Assembly: GCA_020724465.1 (NCBI GenBank)
Contig: DYGX01000012.1
Location: forward strand, 1-64,000
Reading direction: 5' to 3'
Source: Thermoflexus sp.
GTDB lineage: Bacteria > Chloroflexota > Anaerolineae > Aggregatilineales > Aggregatilineaceae
DNA: 64,000 bases
The position numbers and the translations under genes are program-made. The notes beneath the pieces were generated by a model. It was not told the origin of the DNA. It saw only the letters and a program-made list of their open reading frames with translations, and made no database searches. Shown in pieces: positions 25,161 to 33,893 of this stretch. Each line of letters starts with the position of its first letter. Within the stretch, counting starts at the first letter, position 1.

Positions 25161-26102
25161 TTACCTCGCGCGGGCAGCGGGATCGTCGAGCCGGGTGGTG
25201 ATTTCCAAGAAGATTTCTTCGAGGGTTAGCGCCCAGGGCCGCAGTTCGAGCAGGTCGGCGCCGTGCCCGACAATGGCTGCGGCCAGCGCCGGGCGCGCGT
25301 CGACACCGGGGCGGGCGTAGACCAGATACCCGTCCCGGTGTGCCTCGACGCGCTGCACCCCGTCGGCGGCGCGCAACAGGCGGATGATGTCGTCTGGTGT
25401 GCCCCGCGCTCGAACGCGCACAAACAGCCGCCCACCGCTGTGAAGCTGCGCTTGAAGCTCGGCAGGGGTCCCCGAGGCGATAACGCGCCCGCGATCGATG
25501 ATCAAAATGCGGTCGCACATCTGCTCGGCTTCCGAAAGGATGTGCGTGCTGAGCAGCACCGTTCTGCTGCGGCCCAGGTCCTGGATCAACGCGCGGACAT
25601 CCTGCACTTGGTGCGGGTCCAGGCCGATGGTCGGTTCGTCCAGGATCAGCACATCGGGATCGTGGACGAGCGCCTGGGCCAACCCGACGCGCTGGCGCAT
25701 GCCTTTCGAAAGGTGGCGGATCAGCGTGCGGTGCCGCTCGGCCATGCCGACCCACTCCAACACTTCGTCGACGCGCTGGCGTCGCTGAGGAATGCGGTGA
25801 AGCTGGGCAATATAGTCGACGTAGCCTCGCACGGTCATATCGCGGTAGAGCGGGACATTTTCCGGCAAATAGCCCACATGGCGGCGCATCTCCAGTGACT
25901 CGGTGAACACGTCGAAGCCGGCCACGTGTGCGCTGCCTGAGGTCGGCGGGGTGAAGCCGGTGAGAATGCGCATGGTAGTCGTTTTGCCGGCGCCGTTCGG
26001 GCCGAGGAAGCCCAGAATTTCGCGCTCGGCGGCATGAAAACTGATGGAATCGACCGCCAGAACGCGGCCATAGCGTTTACTCAGCTCGTGAACGTCAATC
26101 AT
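25161..26102 (-). CDS. ABC transporter ATP-binding protein (GldA-like)
   Basis: The 313-residue ATPase has Walker A GPNGAGKTTT (near residue 35), the signature LSKGMRQRVGLAQAL, Walker B VLILDEPTIGLDP and the H-loop STHIL. A C-terminal extension of about 90 residues follows, as in GldA/CcmA-type ATPases. The start at 26102 gives the family-typical N-terminus MIDVHELSKRYG. It is the first gene of the gldA-gldF-gldG-DUF4340 operon; a possible -10 element (TAGAAT, 26165-26170 on the minus strand) lies upstream. Confidence 0.9.
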   Translation of the reverse strand: MIDVHELSKRYGRVLAVDSISFHAAEREILGFLGPNGAGKTTTMRILTGFTPPTSGSAHVAGFDVFTESLEMRRHVGYLPENVPLYRDMTVRGYVDYIAQLHRIPQRRQRVDEVLEWVGMAERHRTLIRHLSKGMRQRVGLAQALVHDPDVLILDEPTIGLDPHQVQDVRALIQDLGRSRTVLLSTHILSEAEQMCDRILIIDRGRVIASGTPAELQAQLHSGGRLFVRVRARGTPDDIIRLLRAADGVQRVEAHRDGYLVYARPGVDARPALAAAIVGHGADLLELRPWALTLEEIFLEITTRLDDPAARAR

Positions 26103-26270
26103 GGCGCGAAGGCCCGTCTGTGCCGCGGCTGTAAAGAGATGGAGCTGCCCACCTGGTAGCTTGTATTCTAGCCATTGGTGCGCGCCGCGCCACACCGCAG
26201 GGGCTGTCTGCGGCAACCCTGACACTATCCGCACAAATGCAGCGCACTGCGGATGCCGACCGGCTGTGGC

Positions 26271-27242
26271 TTACTGCGTCACCAGGTCATGCAGGATCTC
26301 GGGCAGGGGGATGGCGTTCAGGGGTCTCCATGCCCAGCCCGCGGGCAGCGCGCGATCCTGAGAGGGGTAGACAAACCGGTAGAAATAATCGACCGTGAAG
26401 TGCGGCGTCTGGCCCGAAACGAGGCTATGCAGCGGCGCCGGGAACGAGAAGCGCGGGTCAACCGGCCCGGTGACCTGAAGCGGCGCCTCCAGCAGGCGGT
26501 TCAGGTGGGCGAGGGCTTCCTGCTCAAGCTGACCCCCGCGCGCGTCGACCTTAAAGCGCGGCAGCTCACCCTGATAGGTCAGGGCGCTTGCGTCGCGTTG
26601 AACGATGGCGGTCACATACGCCTCGATGGTGTGGGCGGGCACCCGGTCGGCTTCATCGATCGCGTCGCCGCGGCGCCGGCTGCGCTCGGTCGCGACGATC
26701 TTGCGCAGGTGCTCGGCGGCTGGCTCCAGCTCGTCATTGATGATCAGATAGTGGCACTGCGGCGCGAAGGTCATTTCGAACCGCGCGCGGTCCAGCCGCC
26801 CGGCCAGCTCTTGCGGCGAGATGCCGCCCCGCTGTATGATGCGGTCGGCCAAAATCTGCAAGTTGGATGGGGTCACGAAGATCCAGACCACGTGATCGGG
26901 AAACGCTTCATAGAGCTTCTCGGCCCCCAGGAACTCGATGTCTGCGATCAAATCGGTTCCCTGCGACAGCGCCTCTTCCACGACGTCACGCGGGGTACCG
27001 TACAGGTCGTCTTCGTGCACGCGCTGCCACTCGACCAGTTCGCGATCGTCGATGGCCTGCTGAAAGCGCTCTGGTGTCACAAAGCGGTGCTCGCGCCCTT
27101 CCTGTTCGTTCTCGCGCTTGGGGCGGGTTGTCATGGTGGGCACCTGTTGCAGGCGGGTGAGTTCTTTCACCCGGCGAATGAGGGTGTTCTTTCCGGCGCC
27201 GGATGGCCCTACCAGCACAAAGAAGATCCCGTCGCCTGCCAT
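26271..27242 (-). CDS. gmk: Guanylate kinase with C-terminal extension
   Basis: The first about 190 of 323 residues are a guanylate kinase domain that phosphorylates GMP to GDP. It has the P-loop GPSGAGKNTL, in which the usual Ser after Lys is Asn; the GMP-binding region VPTMTTRPKRENEQEGREH; and the lid helix followed by the CHYLIINDE strand. The remaining about 130 residues (from the VDARGGQLEQEALAHLN segment onwards) form a domain I cannot place. It has a histidine/tyrosine segment HFTVDYFYRFVYP and a WAWRPLNAIPLPEIL ending that faintly recalls NUDIX folds. Canonical Gmk proteins end near residue 205. ATG 27242 was chosen for its AAAGGATC leader. Confidence 0.8.
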   Translation of the reverse strand: MAGDGIFFVLVGPSGAGKNTLIRRVKELTRLQQVPTMTTRPKRENEQEGREHRFVTPERFQQAIDDRELVEWQRVHEDDLYGTPRDVVEEALSQGTDLIADIEFLGAEKLYEAFPDHVVWIFVTPSNLQILADRIIQRGGISPQELAGRLDRARFEMTFAPQCHYLIINDELEPAAEHLRKIVATERSRRRGDAIDEADRVPAHTIEAYVTAIVQRDASALTYQGELPRFKVDARGGQLEQEALAHLNRLLEAPLQVTGPVDPRFSFPAPLHSLVSGQTPHFTVDYFYRFVYPSQDRALPAGWAWRPLNAIPLPEILHDLVTQ

Positions 27243-27375
27243 CGCGATCCTTTCCGGTTTGTGCACGTGCCTGACGGATGATGCACTGAGTTTATCATGC
27301 GGTGGCGGGATCGGCTACGGTCGAATATGGGCCAGAGCGCGCGAGTTGGGCAAACCGGACTCCGGCAACAGAAGA

Positions 27376-27394
27376 GGCCACCACAACGGTGGCC
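27376..27394 (-). terminator. Terminator of the pilin-like repeat protein gene
   Basis: GGCCACC (27376-27382) pairs with GGTGGCC (27388-27394) around ACAAC. In the minus direction it is followed by the T-rich TCTTCTGTT. Confidence 0.6.
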
Positions 27395-27425
27395 CCCTCT
27401 GTAGTCCGCTCGCATTGTCGCGTGC

Positions 27426-30400
27426 TTAGTCCGCGATCTGGATGTCGTCGATATACCAGCCGTCGCCAACGCGCGTGTCGCTGCGTGCGTCCAGCCGGAA
27501 GCGGATCTTGATGCGCGAGTTGCGGTAGCTGCGCAGGTCGATCCGCTCCTGTGTCCACAACGAGCTGGTGCCGGTCCGGTTGGCGAGCGATGTCCAGGTA
27601 TAGCCTTCGTCGGTCGAAATCTCGATGTGCGCCCGGTCGCCGGCGCCAAGCTGGCGTGTATGCCAGAACGTCAGCGCGGGGAAGTTCGAGCCGCGCAGAT
27701 CGATGATCCCTTCCAGCGTCATCGACATATCATTGTTGTGCACGTAGTCGCCGTCTGGACTATCGGTGAACACCATGGTTGTGATCCCGAAGTCGACGCG
27801 GACCCGAGCGGACGAGGTTCTTTCGTAGTACTCGACGACGATCGTGTGCGGGCCGGGATCCAGGGTTACTGTGGCGGTATCAGGGTTGTTGGTGTTGTAA
27901 CCGCGATCGCTCCAGGCATTGATAACGCTGACGCCGTCCACAAAGACGCGGATGCCGTCATCCGAGCGTGTTTCGATCTGGTATGTCGTCGGCAGATCGA
28001 ACACGTTGATCGTGCGCGTCCAACGAACCAGGAAGTGATTGACGACGCCATCCAGGCCAACCTCGGCTCCAGGGCCGCCGCTGCCCCAGTTGAAGTCGAT
28101 TTCGGGATCCATGCGCGTCCCGCGCAATTCGCCGGAGTCGAAGGCGCGGTTTGTGTTAACGTCCTGGTAGTATTGGCCAGTCCATGCGCCAGGGCCGAGG
28201 GCGCTGCCGCTGCCGAGCGCCCGGAAAGTCTCGTAGCGCGCCCAGGTCTCGTCGAAGACCCAGTAGTCGTTCAGGATGTCGGCCGTCTCGTTGAAGGGCA
28301 GGGTGAATACCGGCTCGATCCCGTTGCGGTCGAGGACGGCGATGTCGTCGATGTACCAGCCATCGGCAACGTCCGAGCCGCGCTCGGCGTACAGGCGGAA
28401 GCGGATCTTGACCAGCCTGCCGATGTAGGCGCTCATGTCCAACTGGCCGGTCTGCCGGCGGTCCCACGATGATGTGGTTACCGCCGCACCCGTCTTCTGA
28501 TAAAAGACGGTCCACGGCGTCCAGGTCCGGCCCCCGTCGGACGAGGTGCTCACTTCCATCAGGGCGTAATCGTCGTCCTGCAGCTCAAAGCGATCCCAGA
28601 TGTAGATGGTGGGCTTGACGGCGCCGGTGAAGTCGATCGCGCCGCGCAGCTCGAGAATACCGTTCGACTCGTGCTGATAGTTGCCGCTCGGGCTGTCGTG
28701 CACGGAGTAGGTGCCGGTCCACGAGTCCGTGTCGACCACATTCCAACTGCCGCCCGCGTACCAGCGGCCAAGGCCGCTCTCGAAGTTCTCGGAGAAGGGC
28801 AGCGTGTAGACCGGTTCATCGCGCTCCTGGACGCAGATATCATCGATCCACCATCCGTCGTCAACCGCATCGTTCAGCCGCGAATCGAGCCGGAAGCGGA
28901 GCATCAGTTCCTGCCCGTTGTAGGGCGACAGGTTGATGACCTCGCGGTTCCACGAACGGACATGATCGTACCCGAAGCTGGGCGCTGAATTTCCGTAGCC
29001 GGGCGGGCGGCTGCCCTGGTTCTTGGTCCAGATCGCAGTCCACGACTGGCCGTAGTTCGTCGAGACTTCAACATGCAGCACTTCACCGGCGGCGATGTCC
29101 CACTGGTGCCAGAAGGACAGCTCGGGATTGGATGCGGGTTTCAGATCCAGGCGCGGCACAAGCTGCAGGATGCTGTCCGCGTTGTCCAGGTAGTTGGCGC
29201 CGGGGCTGTCCGAGAAGAATCGGGAACCGCTGTGCGCCGTCGTGGTCTGATCCTGGTCGGGGTTGAAGTCCGCGCCGTTGACGACCGCCCAGTCGCCCAT
29301 CGGCAGCCACGACCCGCCGCCAGCTTCCACATTGTCGCACCAGTTGAGGTGCAGCAGCGCGTTCGATCGATTGCGCAGGCTGAAGTCGTCGATGTACCAG
29401 CCGTCGGCGGCCTCGAAGCCGCTGCGTGCGTCCAGACGGAAGCGGAAGTAGATCGACTGGCCGACGTAGGCATCCAGCGGGATCACGACCTGCGTGTAGG
29501 CCCAGTTGGTCGTGCGCGAGGCAAGCGGCCCGCCGGTGAGCGGCGTCCAGGTCAGACGGCCATCCGTTGAGACTTCGGCGTAGATGGCGGCGTTGTTGCC
29601 CAGCTCGTAGCGGTGCCAGAACACCAGTTCCGGTTCAACCACCGGGTCACCTTCGAGCCGCTCGTTGTCCAGCACGATAACCCCATCCAGTTCAAGGATG
29701 TTGTTCGAGCCAAGCGCATAGTTTGCCCTGGGGCTGTCGGACCAGGCGTTGCCGGGGCTGTGGACATGCTCGTTGGTCCGCGCCCACGTTCCGCCGGCGT
29801 ACCAGTGCAGCGGCCCTTCCATATCGTCCGAGAAGCCGACTGTATACTGCCGCTCGGAAAGTTCCTGGACCGAGATGTCGTCGATCCACCAGCCGTCGTT
29901 GGTGATATCGGTCGGGTTGTGCAGGACAAAGCGCAGCTCGATGACCTGGTTGGCGAAATTCTGGCCTGTTGCCGGGCCGCTGCCATCCGGATCGCCAAAA
30001 TTCGTCAGGTCGAAGGTCTGGCGTGTCCAGCCAAGATTGGTCTCGTTGGTGTGGATCGCGATATCGGTCCAGTTGTTGGTGCCGGCCACCGCAACGCCGA
30101 CGAGGGCATACGCGCCGAACCCGATTGCGTAGCGGTCATAAAACTGGAGCTTGGGTTCGACGGCGCCGGTCAGGTCGATGGTGCCGCGCAGGCGCAGAAT
30201 GCAGTACGAATTCGGCGCATAGAAATCGTTCGGGCTGTCCGACCAGGCCGTCGGCGCGCTGAAGTAGGCTTCGCTGGAAAGCGACCAGTTGCAGTCGCCC
30301 TCGTCGAGGAGCATGCCGTCCTGGGTGATAAAGACGCTGGCCCGGGCCGTCCAGCCATTATCAAACAGCTCTACGACGACGTCGTTTGGGCCGGCTGCGG

Positions 30401-31226
30401 CGGTGAAGATGCGCTCGACCCAGTTGTCTTGATCGATGTTCCAGTCCCATCCATCGTAGATGAGCGAGCCACCGATCCACACGCGCATGCCGTCGTCTTT
30501 GCGCAGCCGCAGGATGTACTCTTCGTTGAGCAGGGTCGCCGTGCTGGTGAACCGGGCGTAGAAGTTCCGGGTGACGCCGCCGCCAGGGCTGGCGGGCCAG
30601 GTGAAGTCGAGCGTGTCGTAGGTCGTCCGCCATTTGCCGCTGCCGGGCGACATCGTGGTCATATTCGGCAGCCAGCTCGCGCCGTCCGTGTCGCTGAGAT
30701 CCCAGAACTCCGCGTCCCAGTCGCTGAGCAGGCCGGTAAAATCGCGCTGCCACCAATCCGGATCGTTGGCCGGGTCCTCGAAGGGATAGCCAAAGCTCTG
30801 GTCCGGGGGAGTGGGGCTTGGCCCCGGTGTTGGTGTGTTGGAGGGCGTGCGCGACGGCGTGATATCGGTGGCCGTTGGCGATGGCCCGGTGGTGGGTGTG
30901 CTGCTGGCTGGCGCGGGTGTGTTCGTAATCAGGAGCGGGTTTTCGGGCGTGAATGAAGCGACCGCGGCAACCTGCGTCCAGAAATCATCCGCCGGGAGCG
31001 TGTCGCGCGGGACGATGGTGCCGCCCAGCAGGTTATAGACAGCGTTGCTGAACACATTGCCGACTGCCGGCCCGGTGATCGCCAGCACGGCGATCAGCGC
31101 GATGGCGACAAGAGCGAGGATAAGCACATATTCGACCAGCGCCTGCCCACCGGATCGGCTGGGGTGGGCTGCGGAGTGCAGGCGCTCTTTCGTGGAGCGC
31201 ATCTGGTATCGTGTGCGGTCGGACAT
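27426..31226 (-). CDS. Flp-pilin-like N-terminus fused to PA14 and jelly-roll-like repeats, exported surface protein
   Basis: The 1266-residue product begins with a basic head and a pilin-like helix (GGQALVEYVLILALVAIALI at about residues 26-45, with the Glu-Tyr typical of Flp/TadE pilins). A Pro/Thr/Ser linker (about 98-140) follows. A PA14-like domain (about 150-305) and another near 970-1115 are interspersed with five modules that end in DGWYIDDI-like motifs (near residues 445, 607, 795, 960 and 1258). These modules resemble the MAM/immune-inhibitor-A type beta-sandwich of secreted proteins. A pilin-type anchor on an adhesive ectodomain is unusual. ATG 31226 sits eight bases after GGAGAGG; an in-frame ATG nine bases earlier is also possible. 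Role in attachment or polysaccharide binding is inference. Confidence 0.78.
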   Translation of the reverse strand: MSDRTRYQMRSTKERLHSAAHPSRSGGQALVEYVLILALVAIALIAVLAITGPAVGNVFSNAVYNLLGGTIVPRDTLPADDFWTQVAAVASFTPENPLLITNTPAPASSTPTTGPSPTATDITPSRTPSNTPTPGPSPTPPDQSFGYPFEDPANDPDWWQRDFTGLLSDWDAEFWDLSDTDGASWLPNMTTMSPGSGKWRTTYDTLDFTWPASPGGGVTRNFYARFTSTATLLNEEYILRLRKDDGMRVWIGGSLIYDGWDWNIDQDNWVERIFTAAAGPNDVVVELFDNGWTARASVFITQDGMLLDEGDCNWSLSSEAYFSAPTAWSDSPNDFYAPNSYCILRLRGTIDLTGAVEPKLQFYDRYAIGFGAYALVGVAVAGTNNWTDIAIHTNETNLGWTRQTFDLTNFGDPDGSGPATGQNFANQVIELRFVLHNPTDITNDGWWIDDISVQELSERQYTVGFSDDMEGPLHWYAGGTWARTNEHVHSPGNAWSDSPRANYALGSNNILELDGVIVLDNERLEGDPVVEPELVFWHRYELGNNAAIYAEVSTDGRLTWTPLTGGPLASRTTNWAYTQVVIPLDAYVGQSIYFRFRLDARSGFEAADGWYIDDFSLRNRSNALLHLNWCDNVEAGGGSWLPMGDWAVVNGADFNPDQDQTTTAHSGSRFFSDSPGANYLDNADSILQLVPRLDLKPASNPELSFWHQWDIAAGEVLHVEVSTNYGQSWTAIWTKNQGSRPPGYGNSAPSFGYDHVRSWNREVINLSPYNGQELMLRFRLDSRLNDAVDDGWWIDDICVQERDEPVYTLPFSENFESGLGRWYAGGSWNVVDTDSWTGTYSVHDSPSGNYQHESNGILELRGAIDFTGAVKPTIYIWDRFELQDDDYALMEVSTSSDGGRTWTPWTVFYQKTGAAVTTSSWDRRQTGQLDMSAYIGRLVKIRFRLYAERGSDVADGWYIDDIAVLDRNGIEPVFTLPFNETADILNDYWVFDETWARYETFRALGSGSALGPGAWTGQYYQDVNTNRAFDSGELRGTRMDPEIDFNWGSGGPGAEVGLDGVVNHFLVRWTRTINVFDLPTTYQIETRSDDGIRVFVDGVSVINAWSDRGYNTNNPDTATVTLDPGPHTIVVEYYERTSSARVRVDFGITTMVFTDSPDGDYVHNNDMSMTLEGIIDLRGSNFPALTFWHTRQLGAGDRAHIEISTDEGYTWTSLANRTGTSSLWTQERIDLRSYRNSRIKIRFRLDARSDTRVGDGWYIDDIQIAD

Positions 31227-31367
31227 CCTTGACATCCTCTCCTGAGCCGATCGCGTCGATCTACCGTCTCTGGGTTCGCGCCGGGCGGACTGCCGGCATG
31301 CATGCCCGGTGCGTGACGCGCGATCACAGGCCGCTTAGGGACCTAATTCTCTCATTTCTAATAGTAC

Positions 31368-31396
31368 CTGACTCTCGCCCCCTCATGGTTTATGAT
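31368..31396 (+). promoter_or_regulatory. Candidate folD promoter
   Basis: CTGACT (31368-31373) and TATGAT (31391-31396) are 17 bases apart, pointing towards folD, with the palindrome between this promoter and the start codon. Confidence 0.45.
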
Positions 31397-31427
31397 TTGT
31401 AGTGGAGTTGTCGGAAATTGTTGACAA

Positions 31428-31464
31428 ATGACTAGTGACAAACTTGCAGGGCGTCACTGGTCAT
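31428..31464. repeat. Imperfect 12-base palindrome in the folD leader
   Basis: ATGACTAGTGAC (31428-31439) and GTCACTGGTCAT (31453-31464) are inverted repeats with one mismatch (a G-T pair in RNA) and a 13-base loop. It lacks a T-run, so it may be an operator or RNA structure rather than a terminator. Confidence 0.5.
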
Positions 31465-31530
31465 CTGGCGCCGGGCGTGTTAGCCTCATGCCAGGTTCTA
31501 GACACTTCTTGAGAAAGGTAGATCTTTCAC

Positions 31531-32418
31531 ATGACAGCGGCAATGATTGATGGCGCCGCCGTGGCGGCCCGGCTCCGGAATGAAATCGCACGGGATGTCG
31601 AGCAGATGGTGGCGGCACACGGCATCCGGCCAGGGCTGGCGACGGTCCTGGTGGGCGACAACCCGGCCTCTCAAACCTATGTGCGCATGAAACGCAAAGC
31701 GTGCGAGGAAGTGGGCATTCAGTCTTTCGGGTACGAACTGCCGGCGGATGCCAGCCAGGACGAGGTTGAGGGGCTGGTGCGCTCGCTGAACGCCGACCCG
31801 GCCATTCACGGCATCCTGGTTCAGCTTCCGCTGCCGGGGCACTTGAATGAAGAAGCCATTCTCAACGCGATCAGCATTGAGAAGGACGTCGACGGCTTTC
31901 ATCCGGTCAACATCGGCAGGTTGGCGATGAAAGGGCGCGAACCGTTGTTTATCCCCTGCACCCCGCACGGTGTCATGGTTCTGCTCGAAGAGGCGGGGGC
32001 CAAGTTCGAAGGCGCCAACGCGGTCGTGTTGGGGCGCAGCAACATCGTCGGGATGCCGGCCGCGATGCTGCTGGTGCACCGTAACGCCACGGTGACGATC
32101 TGCCACAGCCGGACCAAAGACCTGCCCGAAGTCTGCCGCCGGGCCGATATCCTGGTGGCGGCGGTGGGCCGTGCCGAGATGGTCAAGGGCGACTGGATCA
32201 AGCCGGGCGCGATTGTGATCGACGTCGGGACCAACCGCGTTGACGATCCCACCGCCAAGCGCGGCTATCGCCTGGTGGGCGACGTCGCCTTTGACGAAGC
32301 GAAGGAAGTCGCCGGTGCGATCACACCTGTGCCGGGCGGGGTCGGCCCCATGACGATCGCGATGCTGCTCAAGAACACGCTGCGCGGCGCCGAACTGGCT
32401 GTGTCGCAGCACGCCTAG
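31531..32418 (+). CDS. folD: Methylenetetrahydrofolate dehydrogenase/cyclohydrolase
   Basis: The 295-residue bifunctional enzyme interconverts 5,10-methylene-, methenyl- and 10-formyl-tetrahydrofolate. It shows the family signatures YVRMKRKACEEVGI (with the catalytic Lys), VQLPLPGHLNE, the Rossmann VVLGRSNIVGMPAAMLL and the C-terminal PGGVGPMTIAMLL. Purine breakdown can release one-carbon units, so its place at the head of the purine/ureide island may be functional, but folD is also a housekeeping gene. About 100 bases and a probable separate promoter lie between it and the next gene. Confidence 0.95.
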   Translation: MTAAMIDGAAVAARLRNEIARDVEQMVAAHGIRPGLATVLVGDNPASQTYVRMKRKACEEVGIQSFGYELPADASQDEVEGLVRSLNADPAIHGILVQLPLPGHLNEEAILNAISIEKDVDGFHPVNIGRLAMKGREPLFIPCTPHGVMVLLEEAGAKFEGANAVVLGRSNIVGMPAAMLLVHRNATVTICHSRTKDLPEVCRRADILVAAVGRAEMVKGDWIKPGAIVIDVGTNRVDDPTAKRGYRLVGDVAFDEAKEVAGAITPVPGGVGPMTIAMLLKNTLRGAELAVSQHA

Positions 32419-32434
32419 AGCGGCCGTCGGCCAC

Positions 32435-32464
32435 TTGTCCTGATTCTGGCGCCCGTGCTAGACT
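32435..32464 (+). promoter_or_regulatory. Candidate promoter of the amidohydrolase/hydantoinase pair
   Basis: TTGTCC (32435-32440) and TAGACT (32459-32464) are 18 bases apart in the folD to amidohydrolase gap. Confidence 0.35.
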
Positions 32465-32521
32465 CTGCGCCGCTTTTCGCGCGCCACGCCGCGCCTGCTC
32501 TTGAAACTGGATAATCGTCTG

Positions 32522-33880
32522 ATGGCTACTCTTCTGGCAAAGCATGCGCTCGTCGTAGTCACGATGGACGATGAGCGCCGCGAGATCCCCGATGGCGCGG
32601 TCTACGTGCGCGACGGCGTGATCGAGCAAGTCGGCCTTACGGCAGACCTGCCGCAGACCGCCGACGAAGTCCTCGATCTGGCGGGCCATGTTGTCATTCC
32701 TGGCCTGGTGAATACCCACCACCACTTTTACCAGACGCTCACCCGCGCCGTTCCCGAAGCGCAGAATAAAGAGCTGTTCGACTGGCTGGTCACGCTCTAC
32801 CCGATCTGGGCGCGCATCACGCCTGAGGGGATCCGGGTGAGCGCCAAGGTTGCCGCGGCCGAGCTGGCGCTGTCGGGCTGCACCACGGCCAGCGACCATC
32901 TCTATATGTTCCCCAACGGCGCCCGGCTGGACGACGAGATCGAGGCTGTGCAAGAGGTCGGCATTCGCTTCCATGCCAGCCGGGGCAGCATGAGCCTTGG
33001 CGAAAGCAAGGGTGGGTTGCCGCCTGACAGCGTGGTTGAGGATGAAGACGCGATCCTGGCCGACTGCCAGCGGGTGATCGAGACGTACCACGACAACAGC
33101 CGCTACGCGATGCTGCGCATCACGCTGGCGCCGTGCTCGCCGTTCAGCGTCACGCAAGATTTGATGCGAGAGGCTGCTGCGCTGGCGCGCAGCTATCCCG
33201 GAGTCCGGCTGCATACACACCTGGCCGAAACCAAGCCGGATGTGCAGTATAGCCTGGAGCAGTTCGGTTTGCTGCCGGGGGATTATGCCGAGGACGTGGG
33301 CTGGCTCGGCGAAGATGTCTGGCACGCGCACTGCGTCCACCTCGCGCCGGATGCGATCGCACGCTTCGGGCGAACCGGAACCGGTGTGGCGCACTGCCCC
33401 GGCAGCAATGCGCGCCTGGCGAGCGGGATCTCGCCCGTCGTCGAAATGCTGCGCGCGGGTGTGCCGGTTGGGCTGGGGGTCGATGGTTCGGCCAGCAACG
33501 ACAGCTCGCACCTGCTCAACGAGGCGCGGCTGGCGATGTTGTTCCAGCGCGTGAAGGGCGATCCGGCGGCGCTGACGGCGCGTCAGGCGTTGGAGCTGGC
33601 GACGCTAGGCGGGGCGCGCGTGCTGGGCCGCGACGACATCGGCGCGCTCAAGCCGGGTATGGCGGCGGACTTCGTCGCCTACGACGTACGCGGGCTGGAG
33701 TTCGCCGGTGCGCTGCACGATCCCGTGGCCGCATTGCTCTTCTGCACGTCGACCAACGTCGCCTACAATGTGACGAATGGGCGCGTGATCGTGCGCGAGG
33801 GGCGCCTAACCACCCTGGAGATCGAGCCGCTGATCGAGCGTCACAATGCGCTGGCGCGCGCGCTGGTTAATGGCGACTGA
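32522..33880 (+). CDS. 8-oxoguanine deaminase-type amidohydrolase
   Basis: This 452-residue member of the metal-dependent amidohydrolase superfamily has the HxH metal motif in NTHHHFYQTLTRAVP (H66, H68). It also has later metal histidines in LHTHLAE and WHAHCVHL, and the catalytic Asp in GLGVDGSASNDSSH. The combination of NTHHHFYQTLTR with ELFDWLVTLYPIWARI is what I recall for 8-oxoguanine deaminases, which convert 8-oxoguanine to urate; related members deaminate or dechlorinate triazines. ATG 32522 was preferred over an in-frame TTG seven codons earlier. It is 13 bases before the hydantoinase gene, suggesting a joint role in purine catabolism. Confidence 0.82.
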   Translation: MATLLAKHALVVVTMDDERREIPDGAVYVRDGVIEQVGLTADLPQTADEVLDLAGHVVIPGLVNTHHHFYQTLTRAVPEAQNKELFDWLVTLYPIWARITPEGIRVSAKVAAAELALSGCTTASDHLYMFPNGARLDDEIEAVQEVGIRFHASRGSMSLGESKGGLPPDSVVEDEDAILADCQRVIETYHDNSRYAMLRITLAPCSPFSVTQDLMREAAALARSYPGVRLHTHLAETKPDVQYSLEQFGLLPGDYAEDVGWLGEDVWHAHCVHLAPDAIARFGRTGTGVAHCPGSNARLASGISPVVEMLRAGVPVGLGVDGSASNDSSHLLNEARLAMLFQRVKGDPAALTARQALELATLGGARVLGRDDIGALKPGMAADFVAYDVRGLEFAGALHDPVAALLFCTSTNVAYNVTNGRVIVREGRLTTLEIEPLIERHNALARALVNGD

Positions 33881-33893
33881 CAGGAGCGGGCGG

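Larger units (their letters stand above)
31236..31530. other. Divergent intergenic region before folD
   Basis: No gene is visible in this 295-base region. It contains a plus-strand promoter-like pair and a large imperfect palindrome, listed separately, and it is more AT-rich than the flanking genes. Confidence 0.6.
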
